Assembly (NCBI GenBank): GCA_019239775.1
Contig: JAFAZN010000437.1
Location: forward strand, 1-46,873
DNA from: Chloroflexota bacterium
Lineage (GTDB): Bacteria > Chloroflexota > UBA6077 > CF-72
DNA: 46,873 nucleotides
Direction: 5' to 3'
Shown: positions 1 through 7,760 of the stretch, piece after piece
Layout: each line of letters opens with the position of its first letter
Position numbering within the stretch: position 1 is the stretch's first letter
Made by a program: the position numbers and the translations under genes
Notes under the pieces: model-generated
Told to the model about the DNA's origin: nothing
The model's input: the letters and a program-made list of their open reading frames with translations, nothing else
The model's database searches: none

Positions 1-881
1 GGACCATGCCAGCTTCCCCAACACACGTGATAGCGAACGCGGTCAGTTGGCAGGCCGCGCAGCGCGTGGTTCAGAGCATCAACGCGGACCGACTGAAATC
101 TCCGGTACTCCTCAACTGATGGTTCGGGATCAACCATGTCCCAGCTATCGGCCATGCCGGGGTCATCCAGCTGGAGAATGAACCCGGCGTTCACAATCGC
201 GCTGTACTCTACGCGCAGTGCCTCAGCGGCGGCCGCAAGGTACTCCTCTTCAGTGTTGTAGTACGCGTCCTCGCCGCGAATAAAGCTGCCGGGCGTGACC
301 GAACACATGAAGGCATCGCGAACACGCGTGCCCTGTATCGCCGCCTTCAGGCTATCGAGGTCCGCCTGCAAAGCCGCATGTCCCGTGTAGGCGATCGGCC
401 CGGTGCACACCATGCCGATGCCGGAGCCGCGCCTGAAGCGTGTGTCCGCCGGCCGAGCCATCGGACTCCCACCCGGAATAACCGAACCGAGTTCCGCGTA
501 TGCCTCGGCGAAGCGCTGTCGATCGCGGCGCCCCGCGAACGTGGTGAGCTCGATACTGCTGAGCGTGGACCGCCGCACCGGTGTGAGATCGGGGACTTCG
601 GAGGCCGGTTGGAAGCCGGACATGCGTCGGTAGGCATAACTCCACCACGCGCCGTAGTCCACCGACTGAGTGGTGGGTTTACCGAACTCACCGTCGTCGG
701 GGATGTCGATGCCGAGCTCCTCTTGTTGGTGGACGACCTCCTTGACCGACCTGGCGAGGGTCGCCGCGTAGGCCTGTTCGTCGAGCTGGCCCTGGCCGGC
801 GCGTGCCCGATTCAGTTCGATCAGCTCGGGAGGCCGCGGCAGACTGCCCGAGTGAGTGGTCAGGATCCTCGCTTTGCCCAT
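1..881 (-). CDS. MetE-like cobalamin-independent methionine synthase family protein (partial, runs off left edge)
   Basis: The reading frame is open from an ATG at 881 to the window edge, about 293 codons, with no stop, so the C-terminus is missing. It opens MGKARILTTHSGSLPRP and carries DDGEFGK, QLDDPGMA and YHVCWGSWHG, all hallmarks of the MetE catalytic (COG0620) fold; the H-x-C pair is part of the zinc site. These short stand-alone proteins resemble the C-terminal half of MetE, and their methyl donor and acceptor are usually unknown. An ATG also exists at 887, but AAGGGG six bases ahead of 881 favours 881. It is a paralogue of the complete gene at 17726-18946. The left part of the frame is intact, unlike the decayed DNA just to its right. 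Confidence 0.85.
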   Translation of the reverse strand, partial: MGKARILTTHSGSLPRPPELIELNRARAGQGQLDEQAYAATLARSVKEVVHQQEELGIDIPDDGEFGKPTTQSVDYGAWWSYAYRRMSGFQPASEVPDLTPVRRSTLSSIELTTFAGRRDRQRFAEAYAELGSVIPGGSPMARPADTRFRRGSGIGMVCTGPIAYTGHAALQADLDSLKAAIQGTRVRDAFMCSVTPGSFIRGEDAYYNTEEEYLAAAAEALRVEYSAIVNAGFILQLDDPGMADSWDMVDPEPSVEEYRRFQSVRVDALNHALRGLPTDRVRYHVCWGSWHG

Positions 882-1399
882 CAGCATCCCCTTCGAAACC
901 GCAATCATTTTCCGTTGTACGGAATCAGGACCCAGCCAGTATAGCGGGGCGGGCAGACGTTGCAATAGGCGAGCTCAGAACAGATGCGCGTTGAGCCACG
1001 CCGGTGTGGCCACGCTCGCCGTCTCGCCGAGCCCCAAAGCATGGTCCAGTTGATCCACCGCGGCCGATCCGCCGCAGCCGCATTTCTCTACGCTAGCTGT
1101 AGAGCTTTGACCAAGCCGGCCAGCATATGCTGCCGAGTGCGGGCCGGGTACCCAGAAGCTTGTGCACCCTCGCGGTGAGACGAATGGTGCCGAGAAAGCG
1201 TGACGTGCGAACACCGCTCCGGACTGCATGGAAAGGATCCGCGCTCGACCTCGGTTGACGTGTAATTGCCGAGTGAGTGGCAGGAATCGCAGCCGGGACT
1301 CCCCTCGGTGGATGCCCGCCTGCGCCCCCAGCTGGCCAACCGGGTGACCGGACAGCCGGGGCGTGATGGATGTCCGATTCGGGACGCGCTGCGCCCGGG

Positions 1400-1640
1400 G
1401 CTGTACGACTCGCCGGTCGATGGCCTTGCCGCGGCGGGTTGGACCTGGGGCGAGGCGCCAGCGAACCCGTTTACGCGAACTCGAGGACGAGACAGGCCTT
1501 CTTGGCCGCGATCCTCGCCCTGCCGGTGCGTTGTCGAGGCTTACGAACGCCCGGTGGACGGGTGCACCATCCAAAGGTACGACGAGTCGGAGCCCGTGGG
1601 AGCACAGCGTCGGCGAGCCGATGCGGCTGTCGTTGGCAGC
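1400..1640 (+). pseudogene. Nudix hydrolase remnant
   Basis: No intact frame exists here, but a Nudix box can be rebuilt across frames. GRW and GGLDLG are read at 1418-1450. After one extra base, E-APANPFT follows at 1452-1475. In a third frame RELEDETGL is read at 1474-1500. Spacing is exactly G-x5-E-x7-R-E-L-x-(E to D)-E-x-G-L, the family signature. Nudix enzymes hydrolyse nucleoside diphosphates linked to another moiety. At least two indels break the box, so it cannot be functional. Gene limits are uncertain because the flanks are also degraded. The region 882-1400 shows no convincing gene on either strand. Confidence 0.5.
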
Positions 1641-1694
1641 GAGCACGGTCGAGCCGTTCAGGCCGACGCTGGCGCGAACTGTGTCTACCATACG

Positions 1695-2563
1695 ATGAGC
1701 GCTGTGCAATTCGGCCCCGGCCTGCCAATCAACGCTCTGCCCGATCCAATCGCAATCCGCGAGTACGCGCAAGCACTGGACGAGAACGGCTTCGATGTGC
1801 TCACCACGGCCGGCCACTTGCTCGGCGTTGCGGCCGGGCGACATCCGGATCGGCAAAGTCCACTCTACGCGGGTCGATTCCACGATCCCTTCGCCGTGTT
1901 CGCCTACCTCGCTGGTCTTGCCCGCCGGCTCCATTTCCGCCCGAGCCTGCTGATACTGCCGCTGTTTCCGACGGCGGTGGTCGCGATGTAGTCCGCCGAG
2001 CTCCAACAGTAGAGAATGGGGCGTTTCGAGCTGGGAGTTGGGCTGAGCTGGAATGAAGCCGAATACGCCGCGGTCGCGCGGATTTCAGGACACGGGGGCG
2101 CCGCGTCGAGGAGCAAATCGACGTGTTGCGTCGCCTGTGGACCGAATCGTATGTCACATTCAACGGTCGCGGGCACACGCTCGACGGTGTCGGCTTGAAT
2201 CGCACACCCGCCGAGATGATCCCCATCTGGCTGGGCGGAGAGCACGATGACGCATTGCGCCGCGCAACTCGTCTGGCGGATGGCTTCGTTTCGCTGCACG
2301 ATCCCATGCGCGACGTGCTACGCGTGATCCAGTACGTCAGCGAGTTGGGCCGGGATCCCGCGCAGTTTCGAGTGACGGTACGGCTGGCTGTCAGCGCACG
2401 CGGACCCGATGATTGGATCGGCGAGGCGCGGCCGCTGCAATCAATGGGAGTCACCGAAATCGGCGTTTGGACGCCCAATCTCCAGGGCGACGCGGCGCTC
2501 CGCCGGTTGACCGAGGTCCGCCGCGTGCTCGCGGACGCGCTCCCAAGAACGACAGCAGCCTAG
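1695..2563 (+). pseudogene. LLM-class flavin-dependent oxidoreductase (luciferase-like), broken
   Basis: Read in pieces, this is a near full-length luciferase-like monooxygenase/F420-type oxidoreductase. The N-terminus at 1695 reads MSAVQFGPGLP and continues to LPLFPTAVVA. Two in-frame TAG codons follow (1989-1991 and 2010-2012) around SAELQQ. The frame then continues GRFELGVGLSWNEAEYAA, shifts near 2080 to DFRTRGRRVEEQIDVLRRLW, and runs cleanly to a TAG at 2561-2563. The family oxidises or reduces substrates with FMN or F420. Two stops plus one frameshift mark it as a pseudogene. Two TAGs at places where relatives have CAG-like codons suggest point decay, not only indel errors. Confidence 0.75.
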
Positions 2564-2577
2564 ATTCGGGCTGACCC

Positions 2578-2650
2578 GTGCGCGTAGCGATCCTGGACGA
2601 CATCCACCAGGTCTTTGCCCATTCCGAGGGCGTCACAGCTGGGCTTTGTA
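2578..2650 (+). pseudogene. possible N-terminal stub of a D-2-hydroxyacid dehydrogenase
   Basis: A GTG at 2578 begins MRVAILDDIHQVFAHSEGV, which resembles the first strand and helix of D-isomer-specific 2-hydroxyacid dehydrogenases. After about 23 codons the similarity stops and the sequence becomes non-coding in character. It follows the flavin-oxidoreductase remnant by 14 bases. The assignment rests on one short stretch and is tentative. From 2650 to about 2850 no gene is evident. Confidence 0.3.
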
Positions 2651-2856
2651 ATTGGCGAAGTACGAGCCATTGCGGATGGGCGGCAGTCGTCCAGACACGG
2701 TCGCCGGCCCGGGTGAGTGTTGTTTGTCCGTCTCTTGCGACTGTGACGTGCTGCAAAATCTGCTGCAAAACCGTGGACACACGTGGCATAACCAGGAGCA
2801 ACGTGGCGCACGAAATCGCTGGTTCTATTCTCGCCTGGAGCCATCTGGGGCAGGGT

Positions 2857-2937
2857 GGAACACGCTGGAGTACCCTTTAGACCGTCTTCAAAACGGTTGC
2901 TCGTGCAGGTCACGGCGACTGACCGGTCGATACGGTG
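2857..2937 (+). pseudogene. selenocysteine-tRNA-like remnant (anticodon TCA)
   Basis: The core is an anticodon arm with a perfect 5-bp stem (ACCGT 2881-2885 / ACGGT 2893-2897) around the loop CTTCAAA, anticodon TCA at 2888-2890, the loop seen in tRNA-Sec. A long-variable-arm hairpin follows, CGTG 2902-2905 / CACG 2911-2914. Next comes a T-arm-like ACCG-GTCGATA-CGGT at 2922-2936. Upstream, 2865-2880 can fold as a 6-bp, 4-nt-loop D-arm typical of tRNA-Sec, but with two G-T pairs and no GG in the loop. The T-loop lacks one T, and the IS256-like element starts immediately after it. It looks like a decayed or truncated selC; it is not a sure functional tRNA. Confidence 0.4.
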
Positions 2938-4043
2938 GTAGTGTCCCAAGGGCTGTGTAAAAGCTGTTGACGCGACCGGCCATCGGGTGGTTTTCATCGC
3001 GTTTGTCGAGATCCTGATGAGACGAGCCGAACCCGATGGCCGACGAACTGAGAATGGCACTTGCCGAGGTACTGCGCAAGGCAGGCGTGGACCAGGCTGT
3101 TTTTCTGCGGAGGGTGTGCGCGTTCTGGCCGAAGAACTGATGGAGATGGAGCTCGCCGAACACCTGAGCGCGGAGCGCCACGAACGTACTGCCGATCGCA
3201 CGGTTACCGCAATGGCTACCGAGAGCGACCATAGGATACGCGGATCGGCACGATCGAGCTGAAGGTGCCGCGGGTACGCGATGGCAGCTTCTTTCCGAGT
3301 CTGCTGGAGCCACGCCGACGCGCAGAACGAGCGCTGGTGGCGGTAGTCCAAGAGGCGTACCTACAGGGTGTGAACACCCGCCCGTGTCGACGACCCCTCC
3401 AGGCGCTCGGCATGCAGGCATCAGCAAAAGCCAGGTCAGTCGCATGTGTGCCGAACTGGACAAACACGTGGAGCGATTTCGTACGCGCAAGCTCGAGAGC
3501 CCGTACCCGTATGTTTGGCTCGATGGCACCTTCGTCAAAGTTCGCGAAAATGGTCGCGTCGTCTCGCAGGCCCTCGTGATTGCCATTGCGGTGACCATCA
3601 GCGGTGAACGCGAAGTGCTCGGGCTGGACGTTGGACCCAGCGAGAGCGGGGCCTTCTGGCTCTCGTTCTTGCGCGACCTCACGGCGCGTGGCCTGAACGG
3701 GGTCAAGTTGGTGATCAGCGATGCTCATGGCGGACTGAAGGCGGCGATCAGCAGCGTGCTGCAAGGTGCAAGCTGGCAACGTTGCCGCGTGCACTTTATG
3801 CGCGATGCGCTCGGCCTCGTACCAAAGAGTGCGCAGCATATGGTCGCCGCCACCATCCGGACCGTCTTTGCGCAGCCAGATGCAGCGGCTGCGCGTGACC
3901 AGTGGCGACGTGTCGCTGACACCTTCCGCGCACGATATGGGCGCCTGGCGGAAATGCTCGATGCCGCCGAAGCGGACGTACTGGCTTATGCGAAGTTCCT
4001 ACCCGCGCACTGGCACCAGGTCTGGAGTAACAACCCGCTGGAA

Positions 4044-4068
4044 ATGGCGTCATCACAACTCACCATTT
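4044..4068 (+). repeat. left terminal inverted repeat / half attachment site of the serine-recombinase element
   Basis: It begins ATGGCGTCATCACAACTCAC at the junction after the duplicated GAA. It matches the reverse complement of 5880-5904 at 18 of 25 positions, including GCGT, TC, CAA and CACC blocks. Just inside, TGAGCC-GCTG-GGCTCA at 4074-4089 forms a perfect 6-bp hairpin. Confidence 0.7.
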
Positions 4069-4171
4069 GTGCCTGAGCCGCTGGGCTCAGCTGCGTTTTC
4101 GACCGTACACAAGACGGAGCGAGGCGTGAATCCGGCGCATCAGCCGGTTTCGACGTATCATTCCGGTAAAG

Positions 4172-4435
4172 ATGCCCAGGCGGCGCACCGAAGTAGCGCT
4201 GCAAGCCCGCGGCGAGTGGGTCTGGAAGGTAGACGCCGAGTGGCGCTGGCAGCGCGCGTTGCGGCTGCTGTTGGGCATCCGCGGTGCACAGGAACGGGAG
4301 GCCATCATCCATGGTGAGCGTGGTGGCGTACGCACGCGTCTCGACCGACCGGCAGGCCGAGAAGCAGACGATCGCGCAGCAGGTCGAACGCCTTCAGACG
4401 TATGCGCAAGAACGCCAATGGCAACTCACCACTGA
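4172..4435 (+). CDS. small hypothetical protein ahead of the recombinase
   Basis: An 87-codon frame starts MPRRRTEVALQARGEWVWKV. It looks protein-like up to about 4310 (a basic, Trp-rich helix-forming stretch), then overlaps the recombinase frame by more than 120 bases, where its composition looks like a shadow. If real, it could be a small DNA-binding or directionality partner encoded by the element. No known family is recognised. The overlap makes a shorter functional product or chance equally possible. Confidence 0.3.
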   Translation: MPRRRTEVALQARGEWVWKVDAEWRWQRALRLLLGIRGAQEREAIIHGERGGVRTRLDRPAGREADDRAAGRTPSDVCARTPMATHH

Positions 4436-5927
4436 ACACATCTACAAGGACGATGGTTACAGTGGGGCGCGACTCGACCGGCCGGCGCTGGACCGCTTGC
4501 GGGATGCCGCCGCGAATGGCCCGATCGACGTGGTGCTGATCACCAGCCCAGACCGGCTCGCGCGTCGTTACGCCTATCAGGTCTGGTTATTGGAGGAGCT
4601 CGAGCGAGCTGGCGTGCAAGTGATCTTTCTGGAGCGGCCGCCGTCCAGCGATCCGCAAGATGTGCTCGTGATCCAAATCCGCGGCGTCGTCGCCGAGTAT
4701 GAGCGCACCGTCATTGCCGACCGGATGCGGCGTGGTCGCCTGGCGGCACTGCGCGCAGGCCAACTTGTGCCGTGGACCGTGCCGCCGTTCGGCTACCGTC
4801 AGGATCCGCACCGACCGCGCGACCCGGCCGGTGTGCAAATCGATGAGGACGCCGCTCACGTCGTGCGCCAGATCTTCACCTGGTACATCGAAGATGGACT
4901 GACGCTATACGGAATCGCGCAGCGATTGATCGATCGCGGCATTCCCACGCCAAGTGGCCGGCCATTCTGGAATCCGTCCAGCGTGCGGAAGATATTGATG
5001 AATGCCACCTATCGAGGCATGGCGTATGGCAATCAGAAACAAATGGTGCCGTCCAAACGCCGTCATCCGTTGCTCGGACGAGAACCCCGTGGTGAGGGCG
5101 GCGAATCCTATCGACTCCGCCCCGTCCAGGAGTGGATCGGCGTTCCGGTTCCGTCCTTGATTGACGAAGCTCGGTTTACACTGGCGCAAGCACGGTTGCA
5201 GCGCAATCAGCAATGGGCGACTCGCAACACACATGGTGAGTATTTACTCCGACGATTGCTGAGTTGCCGCTGGTGCGGCTTGGCAATGAACGTCTGGAAC
5301 AACGGGCGGTACGCGTACTACCGCTGCAAGGGCATGGACGTGCTCGTCATGCGGGGACGCAGAGAGCCATGCCATGCTCGTCAAATACCCACCGCCCGCA
5401 TTGACGATCTCGTCTGGAATGATCTGCGTCAACTGCTCAGCGAACCGGCAGTTCTCCACGATGCGGTGCAGCGGTTTCGCGATGGTTGGCTTAGCGGCGA
5501 GGAGCAGCAAGCGCATCGGCGCGACCTCCGACGCCGACGCGCTCAGATCCAGCGCCGTATAGAACGCCTGGTGGATGCGTACCAAGCCGAAGTGCTCACA
5601 CTCGACGAGCTTCAGGCACGCCGCGCTCAACTCGAAACCCGCCTCGCCGAGCTGGCGCACGATGAGCAGGTGCTCGAAGCAGAGACCGTGCAGCGCGACC
5701 ACCTGCAGAACCTCGCCACGCGCGTCGAAGACTTTCGAGCAGCGATCAGCGAAGGTCTTGAATACGCCGTGTTCAGCCAACGCCGTGCACTCGTCGAACT
5801 GCTGATCGATCGCGTCGTGGTCGATGGCGAGGACGTCGAGATCCGCTACGTAATCCCGCTCAGCGGCGCGGCCCGCAAAAAAAGGTGTATTGCGACCACG
5901 CTATCGAACGGCTCAACAAAGAGGTGA
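4311..5927 (+). CDS. large serine recombinase (resolvase/invertase family)
   Basis: The 538-aa protein has the full large-serine-recombinase layout. The N-terminal resolvase domain (1-150) has the nucleophile in [11 protein letters not shown] (Ser11) and conserved SPDRLAR and [13 protein letters not shown] recombinase domain follows at about 160-270 ([22 protein letters not shown]). A zinc ribbon follows at about 325-365 (LSCRWCG, YYRCKG, EPCHAR), then a coiled-coil tail. It should catalyse excision and integration of the surrounding element through a Ser-DNA intermediate. ATG 4311 is preferred over GTG 4284 because GGGAGG lies nine bases ahead. The last seven codons and the stop lie in target DNA beyond the right junction. 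Confidence 0.92.
   Translation: MVSVVAYARVSTDRQAEKQTIAQQVERLQTYAQERQWQLTTEHIYKDDGYSGARLDRPALDRLRDAAANGPIDVVLITSPDRLARRYAYQVWLLEELERAGVQVIFLERPPSSDPQDVLVIQIRGVVAEYERTVIADRMRRGRLAALRAGQLVPWTVPPFGYRQDPHRPRDPAGVQIDEDAAHVVRQIFTWYIEDGLTLYGIAQRLIDRGIPTPSGRPFWNPSSVRKILMNATYRGMAYGNQKQMVPSKRRHPLLGREPRGEGGESYRLRPVQEWIGVPVPSLIDEARFTLAQARLQRNQQWATRNTHGEYLLRRLLSCRWCGLAMNVWNNGRYAYYRCKGMDVLVMRGRREPCHARQIPTARIDDLVWNDLRQLLSEPAVLHDAVQRFRDGWLSGEEQQAHRRDLRRRRAQIQRRIERLVDAYQAEVLTLDELQARRAQLETRLAELAHDEQVLEAETVQRDHLQNLATRVEDFRAAISEGLEYAVFSQRRALVELLIDRVVVDGEDVEIRYVIPLSGAARKKRCIATTLSNGSTKR
5880..5904 (-). repeat. right terminal inverted repeat / half attachment site of the serine-recombinase element
   Basis: Read on the minus strand it starts ATAGCGTGGTCGCAATACAC and pairs with the left repeat at 4044-4068. 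Base 5905 (C) plus the GAA core separates the two arms in the joined form, placing GA at the centre of symmetry. Confidence 0.7.
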
Positions 5928-6249
5928 AGCGCAGACCCGACGTGGTCGGCATATTTCCGAACACCGCGGCCGTGGTGCGCCTCGTCGGCTGCATCCTGGC
6001 GGAGCAGCATGATGAGTGGCAGGCTGCGCGACGCTACTTCTCCGCCGGCTCGATGGCCAAGCTTAACGATGAAGAGGAGGCTGGACCGCTGCCGCTGATC
6101 GCCGCGAATTGACGTGGCATGGACATGCCGCTCTGCTCTCGCAGAGCTTGGACAAGCCTACGGCTTGCCCACATGCCCCACACCGGATGACTACTACGAC
6201 GACTTACTGAACCACCCAGTGGATTTACACCACTTGACGGGGACTCAAC

Positions 6250-6592
6250 TGATACACGGGGTCGCCGCCGTGAAGCAGCGGAATTCGAGAACCAGCGGAA
6301 CGTAAGCAGCGGAATGCCGGGTGGCGCCGGGGCTGCCCGACATCGTTTGAACGCCACCCGTTTTGAACGCCACCCGCGAGTTTGAAATGGTTCGTGTTGG
6401 CAAAACCGAGCAGTTTCGGACCTTGAAGGATTCAAACTCCGCTGCTCTGCCATTGAGCTAGAGGGGCCCGGCAGGATTAGACAGAGCGTAGCTGAGGTAC
6501 GCAACGGCACCCTCTGGGAGACAACGATGGTTCCTTCCTCGGGCGGGCGGCGGGGCGACTCGGTGCGCGTGGGCGGGGCGAGATGAGGGCAC
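6250..6592. other. intergenic DNA right of the IS256 element with short direct repeats
   Basis: No protein gene is seen. A 15-bp direct repeat TTTGAACGCCACCCG occurs at 6346-6360 and 6362-6376, and AGCAGCGGAAT occurs twice between 6270 and 6320. A tRNA-like remnant occupies 6413-6467 on the minus strand. Confidence 0.5.
6413..6467 (-). pseudogene. tRNA-like remnant (Gln-TTG type)
   Basis: On the minus strand, a 7-nt acceptor-like GCCCCTC is followed by TA and a textbook D-arm (GCTC AATGGCA GAGC, 6444-6458). An anticodon-like arm GCGGA-GTTTGAA-TCCTT follows with TTG at 6433-6435; only three of five stem pairs are good. A T-loop-like GGTCCGAAAC comes too early, and no 3-prime acceptor strand complements the 5-prime one. 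About five bases of variable/anticodon region seem to be missing. It reads as a decayed tRNA. Confidence 0.35.
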
Positions 6593-7264
6593 CTAGGCGG
6601 CCAGGCCCAGGAGCTGCAGGCGGCGGGCGGCTTGGGCGGCGGCTTGTGGGACTGGCTGGCAGTGGCTCAGGAACGCCTCGGCGTACGCCGACAGCTCCAC
6701 CTGCAGCGCCTGCTCCACCTGCACCGGCGATCGACCCATGAACGGCACATGCGACAGCAACTGGCTCGAGCGAATCTGGATCGCGCTCGGTACTGAGAGC
6801 TCGATTCCGACCTGGAGTTGGTAGCCACTCCGACCGCGGATCCAGCGACCTTCGAGCACTGGCGTGTTCGCGGAAACCAGGCCACGCTCGGGCCACGCCG
6901 CGGATTCTGGGCCTGCGCCCTCCCGCGCGGCTGACTCTGGGCCTGCGCCCTCACGCGCGGCTGACGCTAGTCCTGCGCCCTTCCGCGCGGCTGACTCCGG
7001 GCCTGCGCCCTTCTGCACGGCAGACTCCAACACCGCGGCCGCCCACTCGGCGGTCAGCGCGTACCAGCCGGCGCCGCTGCCGTGCGGATCTGTCACAAAC
7101 TGGAGCGTGCCGCCGCGCCAGATGAATTCGCGGATGTACCTGAGGCGGCCGCCCACATCGACTGTGTCCAGAAGCGCGCGGATGGTCTCGAACGACTCTC
7201 GGTCGAGGCGGTCGGGCAACACCAACGGAAATGGTAGGCGCTGCTGGCTCGTGGCGGGCAACAC
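6593..7264 (-). CDS. hypothetical protein with internal 10-residue repeats
   Basis: This 223-aa protein is of no family I recognise. Residues about 18-75 (DRESFETIRALLDTVDVGG, IREFIWRGGTLQFVTDPHG) and the region after the repeats (PVLEGRWIRGRSGYQLQVGI) look well conserved and folded. A hydrophilic spacer with four to five copies of EGAGPESAAR lies between them. The C-terminal helix is Ala/Gln-rich. The N-terminal 20 residues (SQQRLPFPLVLPDR) are encoded by a unit of the tandem array just upstream, so the true start may be inside or outside the array. It is a stand-alone gene on the minus strand. Confidence 0.6.
   Translation of the reverse strand: MLPATSQQRLPFPLVLPDRLDRESFETIRALLDTVDVGGRLRYIREFIWRGGTLQFVTDPHGSGAGWYALTAEWAAAVLESAVQKGAGPESAARKGAGLASAAREGAGPESAAREGAGPESAAWPERGLVSANTPVLEGRWIRGRSGYQLQVGIELSVPSAIQIRSSQLLSHVPFMGRSPVQVEQALQVELSAYAEAFLSHCQPVPQAAAQAARRLQLLGLAA
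6898..7030 (-). repeat. 30-bp in-frame tandem repeat, about 4.4 copies
   Basis: The plus-strand unit starts GCGGCTGACTCTGGGCCTGC and has a period of 30 bp. It encodes, on the minus strand, a 10-residue unit rich in Gly, Ala, Glu and Ser. Copies differ by a few bases each. Because the period is a multiple of three, copy number can change without loss of frame. Confidence 0.8.
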
Positions 7265-7760
7265 TAACGGAACTGATGGCGCTGCTCGCGGGTGGCGGGC
7301 AAGACCGAGGGAGATGGGAGGCGAAGCTGGCTGGCGCCACGCGACGCCAGGTGAAGGCGTTGGCGCTGGTGCCTCTCGGGCAAGACCAACGGGAAATGGG
7401 ACGTGCTGCTGGCCCCTGGCGGCAAGACCAACGGGAAATGGGACGTGCTGCTGGGCCCTGGCGGCAACACCAACGGAAATGGTGCCTACTGGCTGGTGGG
7501 GCAGCGCGCGCTGAAATGGAGAAAGCGCTACTGGCGTGGTGCTGGGGCAAGACCAATGGACGTGGTAGGCGGTGCTGGCTGGTGGTGGCAGCGCTAGCTG
7601 AAATCGAGAAAGCGCTACTGGCGTGGTGGTGGGGCAAGACCAACGGACGTGGTAGGCGGTGCTGGCTGGTGGTGGCAGCGCTAGCTGAAATCGAAAAGCG
7701 CAGCTGAGTGGTGGCGGGCTGCGCTAGCTGAAAAGGAAAAAAGGCGCTACTGGCGCTTGT
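7214..7760. repeat. degenerate tandem array, period about 42-45 bp, two alternating unit types
   Basis: Type A units begin GGCAAGACCAACGGGAAATG (for example 7214, 7256, 7297, 7378, 7421, 7463, 7545, 7633). Type B units begin near CAGCGCTAGCTGAAATCGAG (7502, 7590, 7678). From 7502 the array alternates B-A-B-A-B. Units touch each other with no unique spacers. Both strands stay open in several frames only because of the periodicity. The array fills the space between the hypothetical gene ending at 6593 and the secreted protein at 7747-8598, and its last unit reaches the stop of the latter. Confidence 0.8.

Larger units (their letters stand above)
4044..5905 (+). mobile_element. serine-recombinase insertion element nested in the IS256 transposase
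   Basis: Removing 4044-5905 and one copy of GAA rejoins the transposase perfectly in frame (NNPLE / ERLNKE), so both boundaries are fixed by the target gene. GAA is present at both junctions (4041-4043 and 5906-5908). The outer 25 bases of the element are imperfect inverted repeats (18 of 25 match). In a circular form they would flank a central GA dinucleotide, as expected for an attachment site of a large serine recombinase. The element holds one recombinase gene and at most one small upstream gene, with no cargo. Tn4451 TnpX and Tn5397 TndX are known to recombine at GA dinucleotides. Confidence 0.85.
3036..6112 (+). pseudogene. IS256-family (Mutator-type) transposase, frameshifted and interrupted
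   Basis: The frame starts at ATG 3036 (MADELRMALAEVLRKAGVDQ). It breaks several times before 3420 (near 3105, 3200-3250, 3380 and 3415), then runs intact from ISKSQVSRMCAELDKHV to NNPLE at 4043. The rest of the protein, [19 protein letters not shown] onward, resumes at 5906 and ends at 6112. DDE residues are visible: D in YVWLDGTF, D in VISDAHGGLK, and E in NPLERLNKE. The last is the very codon at which the serine-recombinase element inserted. The 5-prime indels mean the gene was or became inactive independently of the insertion. Confidence 0.9.
2938..6249 (+). mobile_element. IS256-family insertion sequence, decayed and carrying a nested element
   Basis: Proposed ends are GTAGTGTCCC at 2938-2947 and GGGACTCAAC at 6240-6249. 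They are inverted copies matching at 8 of 10 bases, and each is followed inward by GTGTAAA (2955-2961 and, inverted, 6224-6230). Flanking DNA shows a weak duplicate beginning GATAC (2929-2937 and 6251-6259), compatible with a decayed 8-9-bp target duplication. Without the nested 1.86-kb insertion the element would be about 1.45 kb, normal for IS256. Exact ends are an inference. The transposase inside is broken, so the element cannot move by itself. Confidence 0.75.

Noticed and set aside
975..2006. 343-codon open frame on the minus strand
   Set aside because: It runs antisense through the Nudix and flavin-oxidoreductase remnants and has no protein-like composition (Arg/Gly/Ser-rich), so it is a high-GC shadow.
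1989..2012. In-frame TAG codons as possible recoding (pyrrolysine-like readthrough)
   Set aside because: A frameshift follows within 80 bases and neighbouring genes are also broken, so decay is simpler; no recoding machinery is in the window.
2941..2947. GTGTCCC as the 3-prime acceptor strand of the Sec-like tRNA (pairs 6 of 7 with GGAACAC at 2857)
   Set aside because: The same bases form the terminal inverted repeat of the IS256 element, and three unpaired bases would separate it from the T-stem, so the match is probably chance.
950..3420. All frameshifts here explained as sequencing error
   Set aside because: In-frame substitution stops in the oxidoreductase and mismatches in the tRNA-like element point to real decay, although some indels may still be errors; raw reads would decide.
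4311..5927. Element as an IS607-type transposon
   Set aside because: The recombinase has the large-serine layout (catalytic domain first, then recombinase and zinc-ribbon domains), not the reversed IS607 order, and no tnpB is present.
6864..7707. Long open frames on both strands across the tandem array
   Set aside because: They are open only because of the periodic sequence; translations are low-complexity and differ wholly between frames.
7214..7760. Possible CRISPR array
   Set aside because: Units adjoin directly with no unique spacers, two unit types alternate, repeats are degenerate, and no cas genes are near.
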